From Betaproteobacteria bacterium (GTDB taxonomy: Bacteria > Pseudomonadota > Gammaproteobacteria > Burkholderiales > CAIKXV01), in NCBI GenBank assembly GCA_947457885.1, contig CANGXU010000018.1, forward strand, positions 1-34,884: a DNA stretch of 34,884 bases, given 5' to 3'. Below, piece by piece: positions 14,944-22,012 of this stretch. Numbering within the stretch: position 1 is the first letter of the stretch; every line of letters starts with the position of its first letter. Below the pieces are notes generated by a model. That model had not been told where the DNA came from. It ran no database searches and was given only the letters and a program-made list of their open reading frames with translations. The translations under genes and the position numbers were made by a program.

Positions 14944-15599
14944 GCACGCACGACCACGGCGACCACGTGCACCCGGAGCACGGTGCCGACGACCCGCACG
15001 CACCCATCGACGACTTCGACCACTACCGACCGGAGTCGCTGCTGATGGAGCAGGCCCTGCGCGAGCTGCTGATGGAGCAGGGCGTATTCACCGCCGAGGA
15101 CATCCAGCGCCAGATCGACCTCACCGAATCGCGTACGCCGGCACTGGGCGCCCGCGTCATCGCCCGCGCGTGGGTCGACGACGCGTTTCGCGCGGCGCTG
15201 CTCGCCGATGCGAAGCCGGCGCTGGGCAGCGCATTCGAGCTCGACCTTGCGAATACGCCCGAACTCACCGTGCTCGAGAACACGCAGGCGGTCCACCACG
15301 TCGTCTGCTGCACGCTGTGCTCGTGCTATCCGCGCAACATCCTCGGCATTCCGCCGGCCTGGTACAAGAGTCGCGAATACCGTTCGCGCGTGGTGATCGA
15401 GCCGCGCTCGGTGCTGAAGGAGTTCGGTACCGAGTTGCCGGCGCAGCGCGAGATCCGCGTGGTCGACTCGACCGCCGACATGCGCTACCTGGTGATCCCG
15501 CTGCGTCCCCAGGGCACCGAGGGCTGGGACGAGGAACGGCTCGCCGCGCTGGTGACCCGCGACAGCATGATCGGCGTGGCGCAGGCGCTGGTGCCCTGA
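14940..15599 (+). CDS. Nitrile hydratase/thiocyanate hydrolase-like alpha (metal-binding) subunit (ScnC-like)
   Basis: The 219-residue subunit holds the catalytic metal site CTLCSC at 124-129, whose Thr marks the cobalt type (iron enzymes have CSLCSC). In this family two of the Cys become sulfinic and sulfenic acids and the non-corrin Co(III) activates water to attack a nitrile or thiocyanate. A further Cys123 precedes the motif. CYPRNILGIPPAWYKSREYRSR follows the pattern of the family (CYP.. LG.PP.WYKS). The N-terminus is His-rich (H4, 6, 9, 11, 14, 20), a possible metal-delivery arm. VDSTADMRYLVIPLRP and GTEGWDEE are conserved late segments. No separate cobalt activator gene is visible. Nitrile versus thiocyanate cannot be decided from sequence reading alone. 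Confidence 0.92.
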   Translation: MSTHDHGDHVHPEHGADDPHAPIDDFDHYRPESLLMEQALRELLMEQGVFTAEDIQRQIDLTESRTPALGARVIARAWVDDAFRAALLADAKPALGSAFELDLANTPELTVLENTQAVHHVVCCTLCSCYPRNILGIPPAWYKSREYRSRVVIEPRSVLKEFGTELPAQREIRVVDSTADMRYLVIPLRPQGTEGWDEERLAALVTRDSMIGVAQALVP

Positions 15600-15639
15600 T
15601 GCCGGCGCCTGCCGCGCGCGTCGCCCGGCACCCCGGCCG

Positions 15640-16878
15640 ATGACCAGCCCCGCAAACGACGTGCGCATGCGCGGTTTTTCTGCGCGTACCACCGTCGAGA
15701 CTGCCCTGGCCTGGATAGACGCGCACGCGAAGCGGCTCGGCTCCGAGACAGTCTCGCTCGATGACCTGCACGGACGCGTGCTGGCGGCTGACCTGCACGC
15801 GACCATCGACGTACCGCCGTTCGACCGCTCGGCGATGGACGGGTATGCCCTGCGCGGTGCCGAGACCAACGGGGCGGGCGACTACAACCCGCTGTCGTTC
15901 GCGATCGTCGGCCAGGCGCTGCCGGGGCGGCCTTTCGAGGGTGCGGTCGCGGCCGGCTGCGCGGTTCGCATCATGACTGGCGCGCCGATGCCTGCCGGCG
16001 CGGATGCCGTGGTCCCCGCCGAATACGCGACCGAGCGCGACGGCCAGGTCGAGGTCACCGCGCCGCTCGCGCCCGGCCGGCATGTCGGGCACCGTGCGGA
16101 GGATGTCGCGACCGGTGCGCTGCTACTCGCCGCCGGACGCCGGCTGCGCGCGCAGGATGTCGGGCTGGTCGCCTCGGTCGGTCTCGACCGGGCGGCGGTC
16201 GTGCGGCGGCCGGCGGTGCGCATCGTGGTGACCGGCGATGAGCTCGCGGTGCCGGGCATCGCCAAGGGCCTGCACCAGATCTACGATGCCAACTCGAGCA
16301 TGCTGGACGGGCTGGTGCGCCGCGACGGTGGCCTGCCTGGGCCGGTGCTGCGGGTGGCCGACCGGCGCGAGTCGATCCGCGAGGCGATCCTCGCGCCCGG
16401 TGCAGACGTCGTGCTCGTGTCCGGAGGCTCCAGCGTCGGCAGCGAAGACCATGCGCCGGGCATCCTCGCGGAGGCGGGGGAACTCGCCGTGCACGGTGTC
16501 GCGATGCGGCCCTCGAGTCCGGCCGGGTTCGGACGCGTGGCAGGCGCACTGGTGTTCCTGCTGCCCGGAAATCCGGTGTCCTGCCTGTGCGCGTACGACT
16601 TCTTTGCTGGCCGCGCGCTGCGCATCCTCGGCGGCCGTGCGCCGGGATGGCCGCACGCCGTGCGGCGTGAGGTGCTCACGCGCAAGATCGCCTCGCAGGT
16701 GGGGCGAGTCGATTACTGTCGGGTGCGCCTGGGCGACGACGGAGCCGAGCCGCTCGCGCTGAGCGGCGCATCGATCCTGTCCTCGACCACGCGCGCCGAC
16801 GGCTTCGTGATCGTGCCGGCCGACAGCGAAGGCCAGGCGGCGGGCACGTCTGTCGACGTGTACCTTTACTCACCCTGA
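15640..16878 (+). CDS. moeA: Molybdopterin molybdenumtransferase MoeA-like protein (copy 1)
   Basis: The protein has 412 residues and the four-domain MoeA architecture. PPFDRSAMDGYA (59-70) is the signature near the start, then RIMTGAPMPAGADAVV, VVTGDEL, SGGSSVGSEDH (the MoaB-like adenylyl-molybdopterin site) and LPGNPVSCLCAYDF. MoeA inserts molybdate (or tungstate) into adenylylated molybdopterin, finishing the cofactor. The gene starts 40 bases after the hydratase alpha gene and probably shares its transcript; an ATG at 15667 is an alternative start. It is unusual to see it next to a hydratase. No molybdoenzyme is present in the window. Confidence 0.9.
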   Translation: MTSPANDVRMRGFSARTTVETALAWIDAHAKRLGSETVSLDDLHGRVLAADLHATIDVPPFDRSAMDGYALRGAETNGAGDYNPLSFAIVGQALPGRPFEGAVAAGCAVRIMTGAPMPAGADAVVPAEYATERDGQVEVTAPLAPGRHVGHRAEDVATGALLLAAGRRLRAQDVGLVASVGLDRAAVVRRPAVRIVVTGDELAVPGIAKGLHQIYDANSSMLDGLVRRDGGLPGPVLRVADRRESIREAILAPGADVVLVSGGSSVGSEDHAPGILAEAGELAVHGVAMRPSSPAGFGRVAGALVFLLPGNPVSCLCAYDFFAGRALRILGGRAPGWPHAVRREVLTRKIASQVGRVDYCRVRLGDDGAEPLALSGASILSSTTRADGFVIVPADSEGQAAGTSVDVYLYSP

Positions 16879-16907
16879 TCACCGCTGCCCGTTGACGGGC
16901 TGGACCA

Positions 16908-18854
16908 ATGCCGGACAAGAAACCAAGGCCTGGCGTGCGCAGTGCCGCCCGCCAGGAGCAGTTCCTGGAAGTCATCACCCGCGATGAAGCCACCGATCGT
17001 TTCCGGCGCCATCTCGTGCTGGCCCCGCTGGGCCGCGAAACGGTGCCGCTCGCCGGCGCGCTGCACCGGGTGCTCGCGTCCACGGTGGTGTCGACGGTAG
17101 ACGTGCCCGCGTTCGACCGTTCCAACGTCGATGGCTTCGCGCTGGTCGCGGCCGACACCTACGGCGCGATGGAGGAGAGCCCGCGCGTGCTCGCCCTCAA
17201 TGCGGAAGTGGTCGAACCGGGGCGCGCACCGTTGGAACAGGTCGCCCGCGGCCGGGCGTCGATCATCGCCACCGGCGGCATGTTGCCGCGCGGCGCCGAT
17301 GCGGTGATCATGGTCGAGCAGACCGAAGCGACCGACGACGGCGGCGTGGAATGTCGCCACTCGGTGCCACCCGGGCAGAACGTGACCTTTGCCGGCACCG
17401 ACATCGCGCGCGGCGAGACTGTGCTGCGCCAGGGTCAGCGCCTGACCTCGCGCGAGATCGGCGTGCTTGCCGCGATCGGGCTGGCCGAGGTAGACGTGTG
17501 GCGCCGGCCTCGGGTGGCGATCGTGTCCACGGGCAACGAGATCGTCGCGCCAGGTTCGCCGGTGCGGCCGGGTGCGGTGTTCGACTCCAATGCCGCGATC
17601 ATCGGCGCTGCGGTCGAGGAACTCGGCGGCGAGGCTGTCCAGTTGGGCATCGTCGAGGACGACGATGCCCAGCTCGAGGCGGTGCTCGAGCGAGGGATGG
17701 ATGCGGACATGGTGATCCTGTCCGGTGGCACCTCCAAGGGCGCGGGCGACCTGTCGTACCGCGTGGTCAGCCGGCTCGGCAATCCGGGCATCGTCGCGCA
17801 TGGCGTCGCGCTGAAGCCGGGCAAGCCGGTCTGCCTGGCGGTGACCGATGGCAAGCCGGTGGTGATCCTGCCCGGGTTCCCGACCTCGGCGATCTTCACC
17901 TTCCACGAGTTCGTTGCCCCGGTACTGCGCGCCTTCGCCGGCCTGCCTCCGGAGCGGCGGCAGTCGGTGCAGGCGAGGCTGCCGGTGCGGATCAACTCGG
18001 AGCGCGGGCGCACCGAGTACCTGCTGGTGGGGCTGTTCGATGCCGATGCAGGGCTTGCAGCCTATCCGATGGGCAAGGGTTCCGGTTCGGTCACCGCGTT
18101 CAGTCATGCCGATGGCTTTGTCACCATCGGGCAGCACCAGGAAATCGTCGATGCCGACACGCAGGTCGAGGTGCAACTACTGGGGTCCGGACTCGAAGCC
18201 GCCGGGCTGGTGGCTATCGGCAGCCATTGCGCCGGACTCGACTGCCTGCTCGGTGAACTGCAACTGCGCGGCACGACCGTCAAGGCACTGCACGTGGGCA
18301 GCATGGGCGGGCTGGCGGCCGCCAGGCGCGGGGAGTGCGACATCGCCGGCATCCATCTGATGGACCCGGCGACCGGTGCCTACAACCGCCACCTGCTCGA
18401 CGACAGCCTGCTGCTGGTCGAGGGCTACCGGCGGATGCAGGGGCTGGTGTTCCGGCCGGGGGATCGACGGTTCGAAGGACGGTCGATCGCCGATGCCGTC
18501 GCTGCTGCCCTGGCCGATGCCGATTGCACGCTGGTCAACCGGAACCCGGGCAGCGGCACCCGCGTGCTGGTCGACCGGCTGCTCGATGGCCGGCAGCCGG
18601 CGGGTTACGGCGTACAGACGAAGTCGCACAACGCGGTGGCGGCGGCCGTCACGCAGGGGCGCGCCGACTGGGGCATCGCGATCGATACCGTCGCCGCGCA
18701 GTACGGCCTGGGGTTCATCGAGTTGCAGGAAGAGCACTACGACTTCGTGGTGCCGAGGGCCCGGGCCGGGCGCCCGGCGGTGCGGGCATTCATCGCACTG
18801 CTGCAGGAAGCGGCGGTGCGGCAATCGCTGGCGGCGATGGGTTTTCGCCTGTAG
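16908..18854 (+). CDS. MoeA-like molybdenum insertase fused to a PBP-like (COG1910-type) domain (copy 2)
   Basis: The 648-residue protein is a two-part fusion. Residues about 18-425 are MoeA: PAFDRSNVDGFA (67-78), IIATGGMLPRGADAVIMVE, STGNEI (207-212), SGGTSKGAGD (272-281) and LPGFPTSA (321-328). Residues about 430-648 resemble a periplasmic-binding-protein-like domain but have no signal peptide: LHVGSMGGLAA, CDIAGIHLMDPATGAYN and NRNPGSGTRVLVD, with a final helical part. Such fusions are known in bacteria and archaea and are thought to sense or channel the molybdate/tungstate or cofactor. The G..T..K substitutions in the SGGxSxG loop differ from copy 1 and hint at a different metal preference or partner. 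It follows copy 1 by 29 bases, probably in the same operon. Confidence 0.9.
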   Translation: MPDKKPRPGVRSAARQEQFLEVITRDEATDRFRRHLVLAPLGRETVPLAGALHRVLASTVVSTVDVPAFDRSNVDGFALVAADTYGAMEESPRVLALNAEVVEPGRAPLEQVARGRASIIATGGMLPRGADAVIMVEQTEATDDGGVECRHSVPPGQNVTFAGTDIARGETVLRQGQRLTSREIGVLAAIGLAEVDVWRRPRVAIVSTGNEIVAPGSPVRPGAVFDSNAAIIGAAVEELGGEAVQLGIVEDDDAQLEAVLERGMDADMVILSGGTSKGAGDLSYRVVSRLGNPGIVAHGVALKPGKPVCLAVTDGKPVVILPGFPTSAIFTFHEFVAPVLRAFAGLPPERRQSVQARLPVRINSERGRTEYLLVGLFDADAGLAAYPMGKGSGSVTAFSHADGFVTIGQHQEIVDADTQVEVQLLGSGLEAAGLVAIGSHCAGLDCLLGELQLRGTTVKALHVGSMGGLAAARRGECDIAGIHLMDPATGAYNRHLLDDSLLLVEGYRRMQGLVFRPGDRRFEGRSIADAVAAALADADCTLVNRNPGSGTRVLVDRLLDGRQPAGYGVQTKSHNAVAAAVTQGRADWGIAIDTVAAQYGLGFIELQEEHYDFVVPRARAGRPAVRAFIALLQEAAVRQSLAAMGFRL

Positions 18855-19019
18855 CCTGATCCCGGCTCCTGCGTCCATTGCGCCCCGCATGCCACGTGGC
18901 GCCGGGGGCCGTGCCCGGGCTGCTGCCGGGGCAGCGGCTGGCCTGAGCCCGGCCGGCCGTGCGATCATCGGCGGTTTGCCGGGCCGGTGACACTCCCGGA
19001 CGGTGCGAGAGGAGTAGCG

Positions 19020-20084
19020 ATGAAACTGCTGGTTCTGCCGGGCGACGGCATCGGCCCCGAGATCACCGATGCGACGCTGGCCGTGTGCAACGCTGCCGAT
19101 GCACGCTTCGGGCTCGGCCTGAAGTACGACCATGACCTGATCGGTTTCCCGGCACTGGAGAAGTTCAATTCCACCTTCCCGGACCATGTGCGCGCCAAGG
19201 TTGCGCACTGCGACGGCGTGATCCTCGGCCCGGTATCGCACCTCGACTATCCGCCGCGCGACCAGGGCGGCATCAACCCTTCGGGCGAGTTCCGGGTGAA
19301 GTGGGACCTGTACGCGAACATCAGGCCGGCGAAGAGCCGGATGGGTCTGTCGCGCGTGGGCGTGCCGATGGACCTGATCATCGTGCGCCAGTGCACCGAA
19401 GGTTTCTACGCCGACCGCAACATGTTCATGGGCGTGGGCGAGTTCATGCCGACGCCCGACCTCGCGATCGCGGTGCGCAAGATCACCGCCGAGGCCTCGC
19501 GCAAGATAGCCGTGGTCTCGTTCGAACTGGCGCGCGGGCGCCGGAAGAAGGTCACCATCGTGCACAAGCACAACGTGATGAAGATGTCCGACGGCCTCTG
19601 GCTGCGCGAGGCGCGCGCGGTGGCGAAAGACTACCCGGACGTCGAGGTGGAGGAGAAGATCGTCGACGCGATGGCGGCGCTGCTGGTGCGCGACCCCTCG
19701 AAGTTCGACGTGGTGATGGCCGAGAACATGTTCGGCGACATCCTGTCCGACGAAGCCGGCGAACTGTCGGGCAGCCTGGGCCTTGCCGGCTCGACCAACC
19801 AGGGCGATGATTTCTGCGTCGCCCAGGCGCAGCACGGCTCGGCGCCGGACATCGCCGGCAAGGGCATCGCCAACCCGACCTCGCTGATCCTCTCCGCCGC
19901 CATGCTGTTCGACTGGTACGGCCGGCGTACCGGGAATGCGAAACTGGTCGAGGCATCGGCGGCGATGGAGCGGGCGATCGACTCGGTGATCGTCGATCCG
20001 AAGCGCCGCACCGGCGACCTCGGTGGACCGCTGGGCACCGCCGCGTTCACCGCGGAAGTGGTGCAGGCCCTGGCCAACGCCTGA
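19020..20084 (+). CDS. Isocitrate/isopropylmalate dehydrogenase-family oxidative decarboxylase
   Basis: The 354-residue enzyme starts at an ATG behind GAGAGGAG. GDGIGPEI (8-15) binds the nucleotide backbone. ANIRPAKSR (99-107) is the substrate arginine region. Tyr130 in TEGFYADRN and Lys183 in VHKHNVMK are the catalytic pair. Asp240 and Asp244 in FGDILSDEAGE bind the divalent metal, and HGSAPDIAGKGIANP (272-286) with Asp278 is the NAD-type adenosine loop. The family oxidises and decarboxylates 2-hydroxy acids bearing a 3-carboxylate, such as 3-isopropylmalate, homoisocitrate, tartrate or malate. The leucine genes leuCD are not nearby and the TEGFYADRN segment differs from typical LeuB, so a catabolic hydroxydicarboxylate substrate is more likely. 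It lies 15 bases before a racemase-like gene, probably one operon. Confidence 0.85.
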   Translation: MKLLVLPGDGIGPEITDATLAVCNAADARFGLGLKYDHDLIGFPALEKFNSTFPDHVRAKVAHCDGVILGPVSHLDYPPRDQGGINPSGEFRVKWDLYANIRPAKSRMGLSRVGVPMDLIIVRQCTEGFYADRNMFMGVGEFMPTPDLAIAVRKITAEASRKIAVVSFELARGRRKKVTIVHKHNVMKMSDGLWLREARAVAKDYPDVEVEEKIVDAMAALLVRDPSKFDVVMAENMFGDILSDEAGELSGSLGLAGSTNQGDDFCVAQAQHGSAPDIAGKGIANPTSLILSAAMLFDWYGRRTGNAKLVEASAAMERAIDSVIVDPKRRTGDLGGPLGTAAFTAEVVQALANA

Positions 20085-20099
20085 ACGGGACGTACCGGA

Positions 20100-20756
20100 A
20101 TGACTCTTCGCATCGGACTCATCCACGCGACGCCGCTGGCTGTCGCCCCGATCAACGACGCGCTGCGTGCCGGCCTGCCGGGCGCACAGCCGATGAACCT
20201 GCTCGACGACTCGCTCGCGTTCGACCGCGCGGCGCCCGGCGGGATGGAAGTCGACTTCGCGCCGCGCTTCCGGACGCTTGCCGACTACTGCATCGCGCAG
20301 AAGGTCGACGGCATCATCTTCACCTGCTCGGCTTTCGGCGAGGCGATCGACGCCGTGCGCAGGAATGCCTCGCTGCCGATGCTCAAGCCGAACGAGGCGA
20401 TGGTCGAGGAGGCGGTGGCGACGGCGATGCCCATCGTGGTGCTCGCCACCTTTGCGCCCAGCATCCCGTCCATGGAAGTCGACTTCCGCGAGGCGATCGG
20501 CCCCGGCGGGCGGATGCCGGAGCTCATTGGGGTACACGTCCCCGATGCACAGCGTCTGCTCGGTGAAGGCGACGCGGCGGCGCACGACCGCCTGATCGCC
20601 GAGGCGGCCGCGCGCTACAGGGGCCGTGGCCGGCTGCTGCTGTCGCAGTTCTCGATGGCGCGTGCCGCTGCGGCGGTCGAGGCGGCGACCGGGGAGAAGC
20701 CGCTCACCAGCCCGGAGAGCGCAGTGGCCAAGATGAAGCGCATCCTGCGCAGTTGA
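20100..20756 (+). CDS. Asp/Glu racemase-superfamily protein
   Basis: The 218-residue protein has the two-lobe Asp/Glu racemase fold: IGLIHATPLAV at the start, DGIIFTCSAFG with Cys76 as the first catalytic cysteine, and LLLSQFSMARAA in the place where a racemase has its second cysteine. Here the second position is Ser (182 or 185), so classical two-base racemisation is unlikely. One-cysteine members include arylmalonate decarboxylase (different Cys position), maleate isomerase-like enzymes and poorly characterised hydantoin or amide-related proteins. It is predicted to be cytoplasmic. Proximity to the dehydrogenase upstream and to a TctC gene downstream points to carboxylic acid catabolism. 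The exact reaction is open. Confidence 0.72.
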   Translation: MTLRIGLIHATPLAVAPINDALRAGLPGAQPMNLLDDSLAFDRAAPGGMEVDFAPRFRTLADYCIAQKVDGIIFTCSAFGEAIDAVRRNASLPMLKPNEAMVEEAVATAMPIVVLATFAPSIPSMEVDFREAIGPGGRMPELIGVHVPDAQRLLGEGDAAAHDRLIAEAAARYRGRGRLLLSQFSMARAAAAVEAATGEKPLTSPESAVAKMKRILRS

Positions 20757-20796
20757 TCCGGTGCTCCGTCCGGTAAGGTTGGCATCCGCCGGGCTG

Positions 20797-20827
20797 TTGC
20801 AATAGGTTCATCTGCGGCTGATACACT
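20797..20827 (+). promoter_or_regulatory. Candidate promoter upstream of tctC copy 3
   Basis: TGATACACT (20819-20827) is an extended -10 with TG one base before the hexamer TACACT. TTGCAA at 20797-20802 is a possible -35, but with a 19-base spacer. It lies 43 bases before the ATG at 20870, which has GGGAG upstream. Confidence 0.4.
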
Positions 20828-20869
20828 CGCGGCCGCTTTGCTGTCCGCCCTGTCAACCGGGAGCTCCAG

Positions 20870-21910
20870 ATGAACCTGCAGCCGTGCCGTTCGAAACTCG
20901 TCTCCAGCCAACCGGCATCGCCGGTGCGCCGGCCCATGCCTGCCGCCATGGCAGTGTCCGCTGCCCTGCTGACCCTGACGGTGCTGTTCGCCGGTCCGGC
21001 GGCCGCGGCAAACGCGTTCCCGCAGAAGCCGGTACGCATCATCGTGCCGTTCCCGCCGGGTGGCGGCACCGATTTCGTCACGCGCGTGATCCAGCAGCCA
21101 TTGTCCGAGCAGCTCGGACAGCCGGTACTGATCGACAACCGGGGCGGCGCGCAGGGCGTGGTCGGCACGCAGATCGGCGCGCGCTCGGCAAACGATGGCT
21201 ACACGCTGGTGATCGCCGAGATCGGCGCGACAGCGATCGCACCGCCGATGAGCCCGAAGCCTCCCTTCGACGCGATACGTGACTTCGTTCCGGTCGGGAT
21301 GCTGGTCGAGCAGCCGTACCTGATGAGCATCCACCCGTCGGTGCCGGCGAAGACCCTCGGCGAGTTCGTCAATCTGGTCCAGGCCAACCCGGGCAAGTAC
21401 AACTTCGGTTCCGGCAACGCCACCGCGCATGTGGCACAGGAAGTCTTCTACGCGGCCGCTAAACTCAAGATGACGCATATCCCCTATCGCGGCTCCGGTC
21501 CGTCGATGGCTGCGCTGCTGGCCAACGAGGTGCAGGTGATCTTCTCCGGCCCGACGGCGGCCCTGCCGCAGATCAAGGCGGGCAAGGTGCGACCGCTCGG
21601 TGTCACCTCGCCGAAGCGTTCCAGCGAGCTGCCGGACATCCCGACGATGGGCGAACTCGGCTACAAGGGCTTCGAGATCCGTGGCTGGTACGGGCTGATG
21701 GCCCCGGCGGGGACGCCCCGGCCGGTGGTGATGCGCCTGAACGAGGCGGTCAACAAGGTGCTCTCCGGCGGGCCGGCGGCCCAGACGCTGAAGGACCGCG
21801 GCTTCGATCCGACGCCCATGTCGCCCGACGAGTTCGGCAAGTACCTGCGCGCGGAAGTCGCGCGCTGGGCCAAGGCGGTACGGCAGTACGACGTCAAGTC
21901 TACTGACTGA
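20870..21910 (+). CDS. Bug/TctC family solute-binding protein (copy 3)
   Basis: The 346-residue protein has a long signal region (basic PVRRPMP, hydrophobic AAMAVSAALLTLTVLFAGPAAAA) cut before NAFPQKPVRIIVPFPPGGGTD, the Bug first strand and ligand loop. IDNRGGAQG, ANDGYTLV, YNFGSGN and IPYRGSGPSM are further family marks, and LPDIPTMGELG is the C-lobe motif. It has its own likely promoter, unlike copy 2. The ligand is expected to be a carboxylate, aromatic acid or similar small molecule. An MFS permease begins 78 bases downstream, which may be the transport partner in place of TctAB; Bug proteins can also act as sensors for two-component systems. Confidence 0.9.
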   Translation: MNLQPCRSKLVSSQPASPVRRPMPAAMAVSAALLTLTVLFAGPAAAANAFPQKPVRIIVPFPPGGGTDFVTRVIQQPLSEQLGQPVLIDNRGGAQGVVGTQIGARSANDGYTLVIAEIGATAIAPPMSPKPPFDAIRDFVPVGMLVEQPYLMSIHPSVPAKTLGEFVNLVQANPGKYNFGSGNATAHVAQEVFYAAAKLKMTHIPYRGSGPSMAALLANEVQVIFSGPTAALPQIKAGKVRPLGVTSPKRSSELPDIPTMGELGYKGFEIRGWYGLMAPAGTPRPVVMRLNEAVNKVLSGGPAAQTLKDRGFDPTPMSPDEFGKYLRAEVARWAKAVRQYDVKSTD

Positions 21911-21970
21911 GCGGTCGGCCCCGGCGTTTGCGGGCTGGCCGGGGGCAGGGGCGGCAGGTACAGACGCGGT

Positions 21971-22012
21971 ACCCCGTAAGCTGAGACAATGGTGCGTCTC
22001 TCCTTACGGGGT
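21971..22012 (+). promoter_or_regulatory. Long hairpin with the MFS start codon in its loop
   Basis: ACCCCGTAAG (21971-21980) is the exact reverse complement of CTTACGGGGT (22003-22012). Inside it, GAGAC (21983-21987) pairs with GTCTC (21996-22000) across a 2x2 mismatch. The 8-base loop (21988-21995) contains the ATG at 21989-21991. Read as RNA it is a 15-bp stem that would hold the 5' part of the gene; read as DNA it is a spaced palindrome that could be an operator. The structure is seen directly; the regulatory role is an inference. Confidence 0.6.

Noticed and set aside
18855..19019. GC-rich inverted repeats after moeA copy 2 as a terminator
   Set aside because: Several short complementary pieces (for example GCTGC/GCAGC) can pair, but none forms a clean stem with a T-run, and this density is expected in DNA of such GC content.
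18177..20585. 802-codon minus-strand open frame opposite moeA copy 2 and the dehydrogenase
   Set aside because: It spans three well-supported plus-strand genes and their gaps, with His/Arg-rich shadow composition.
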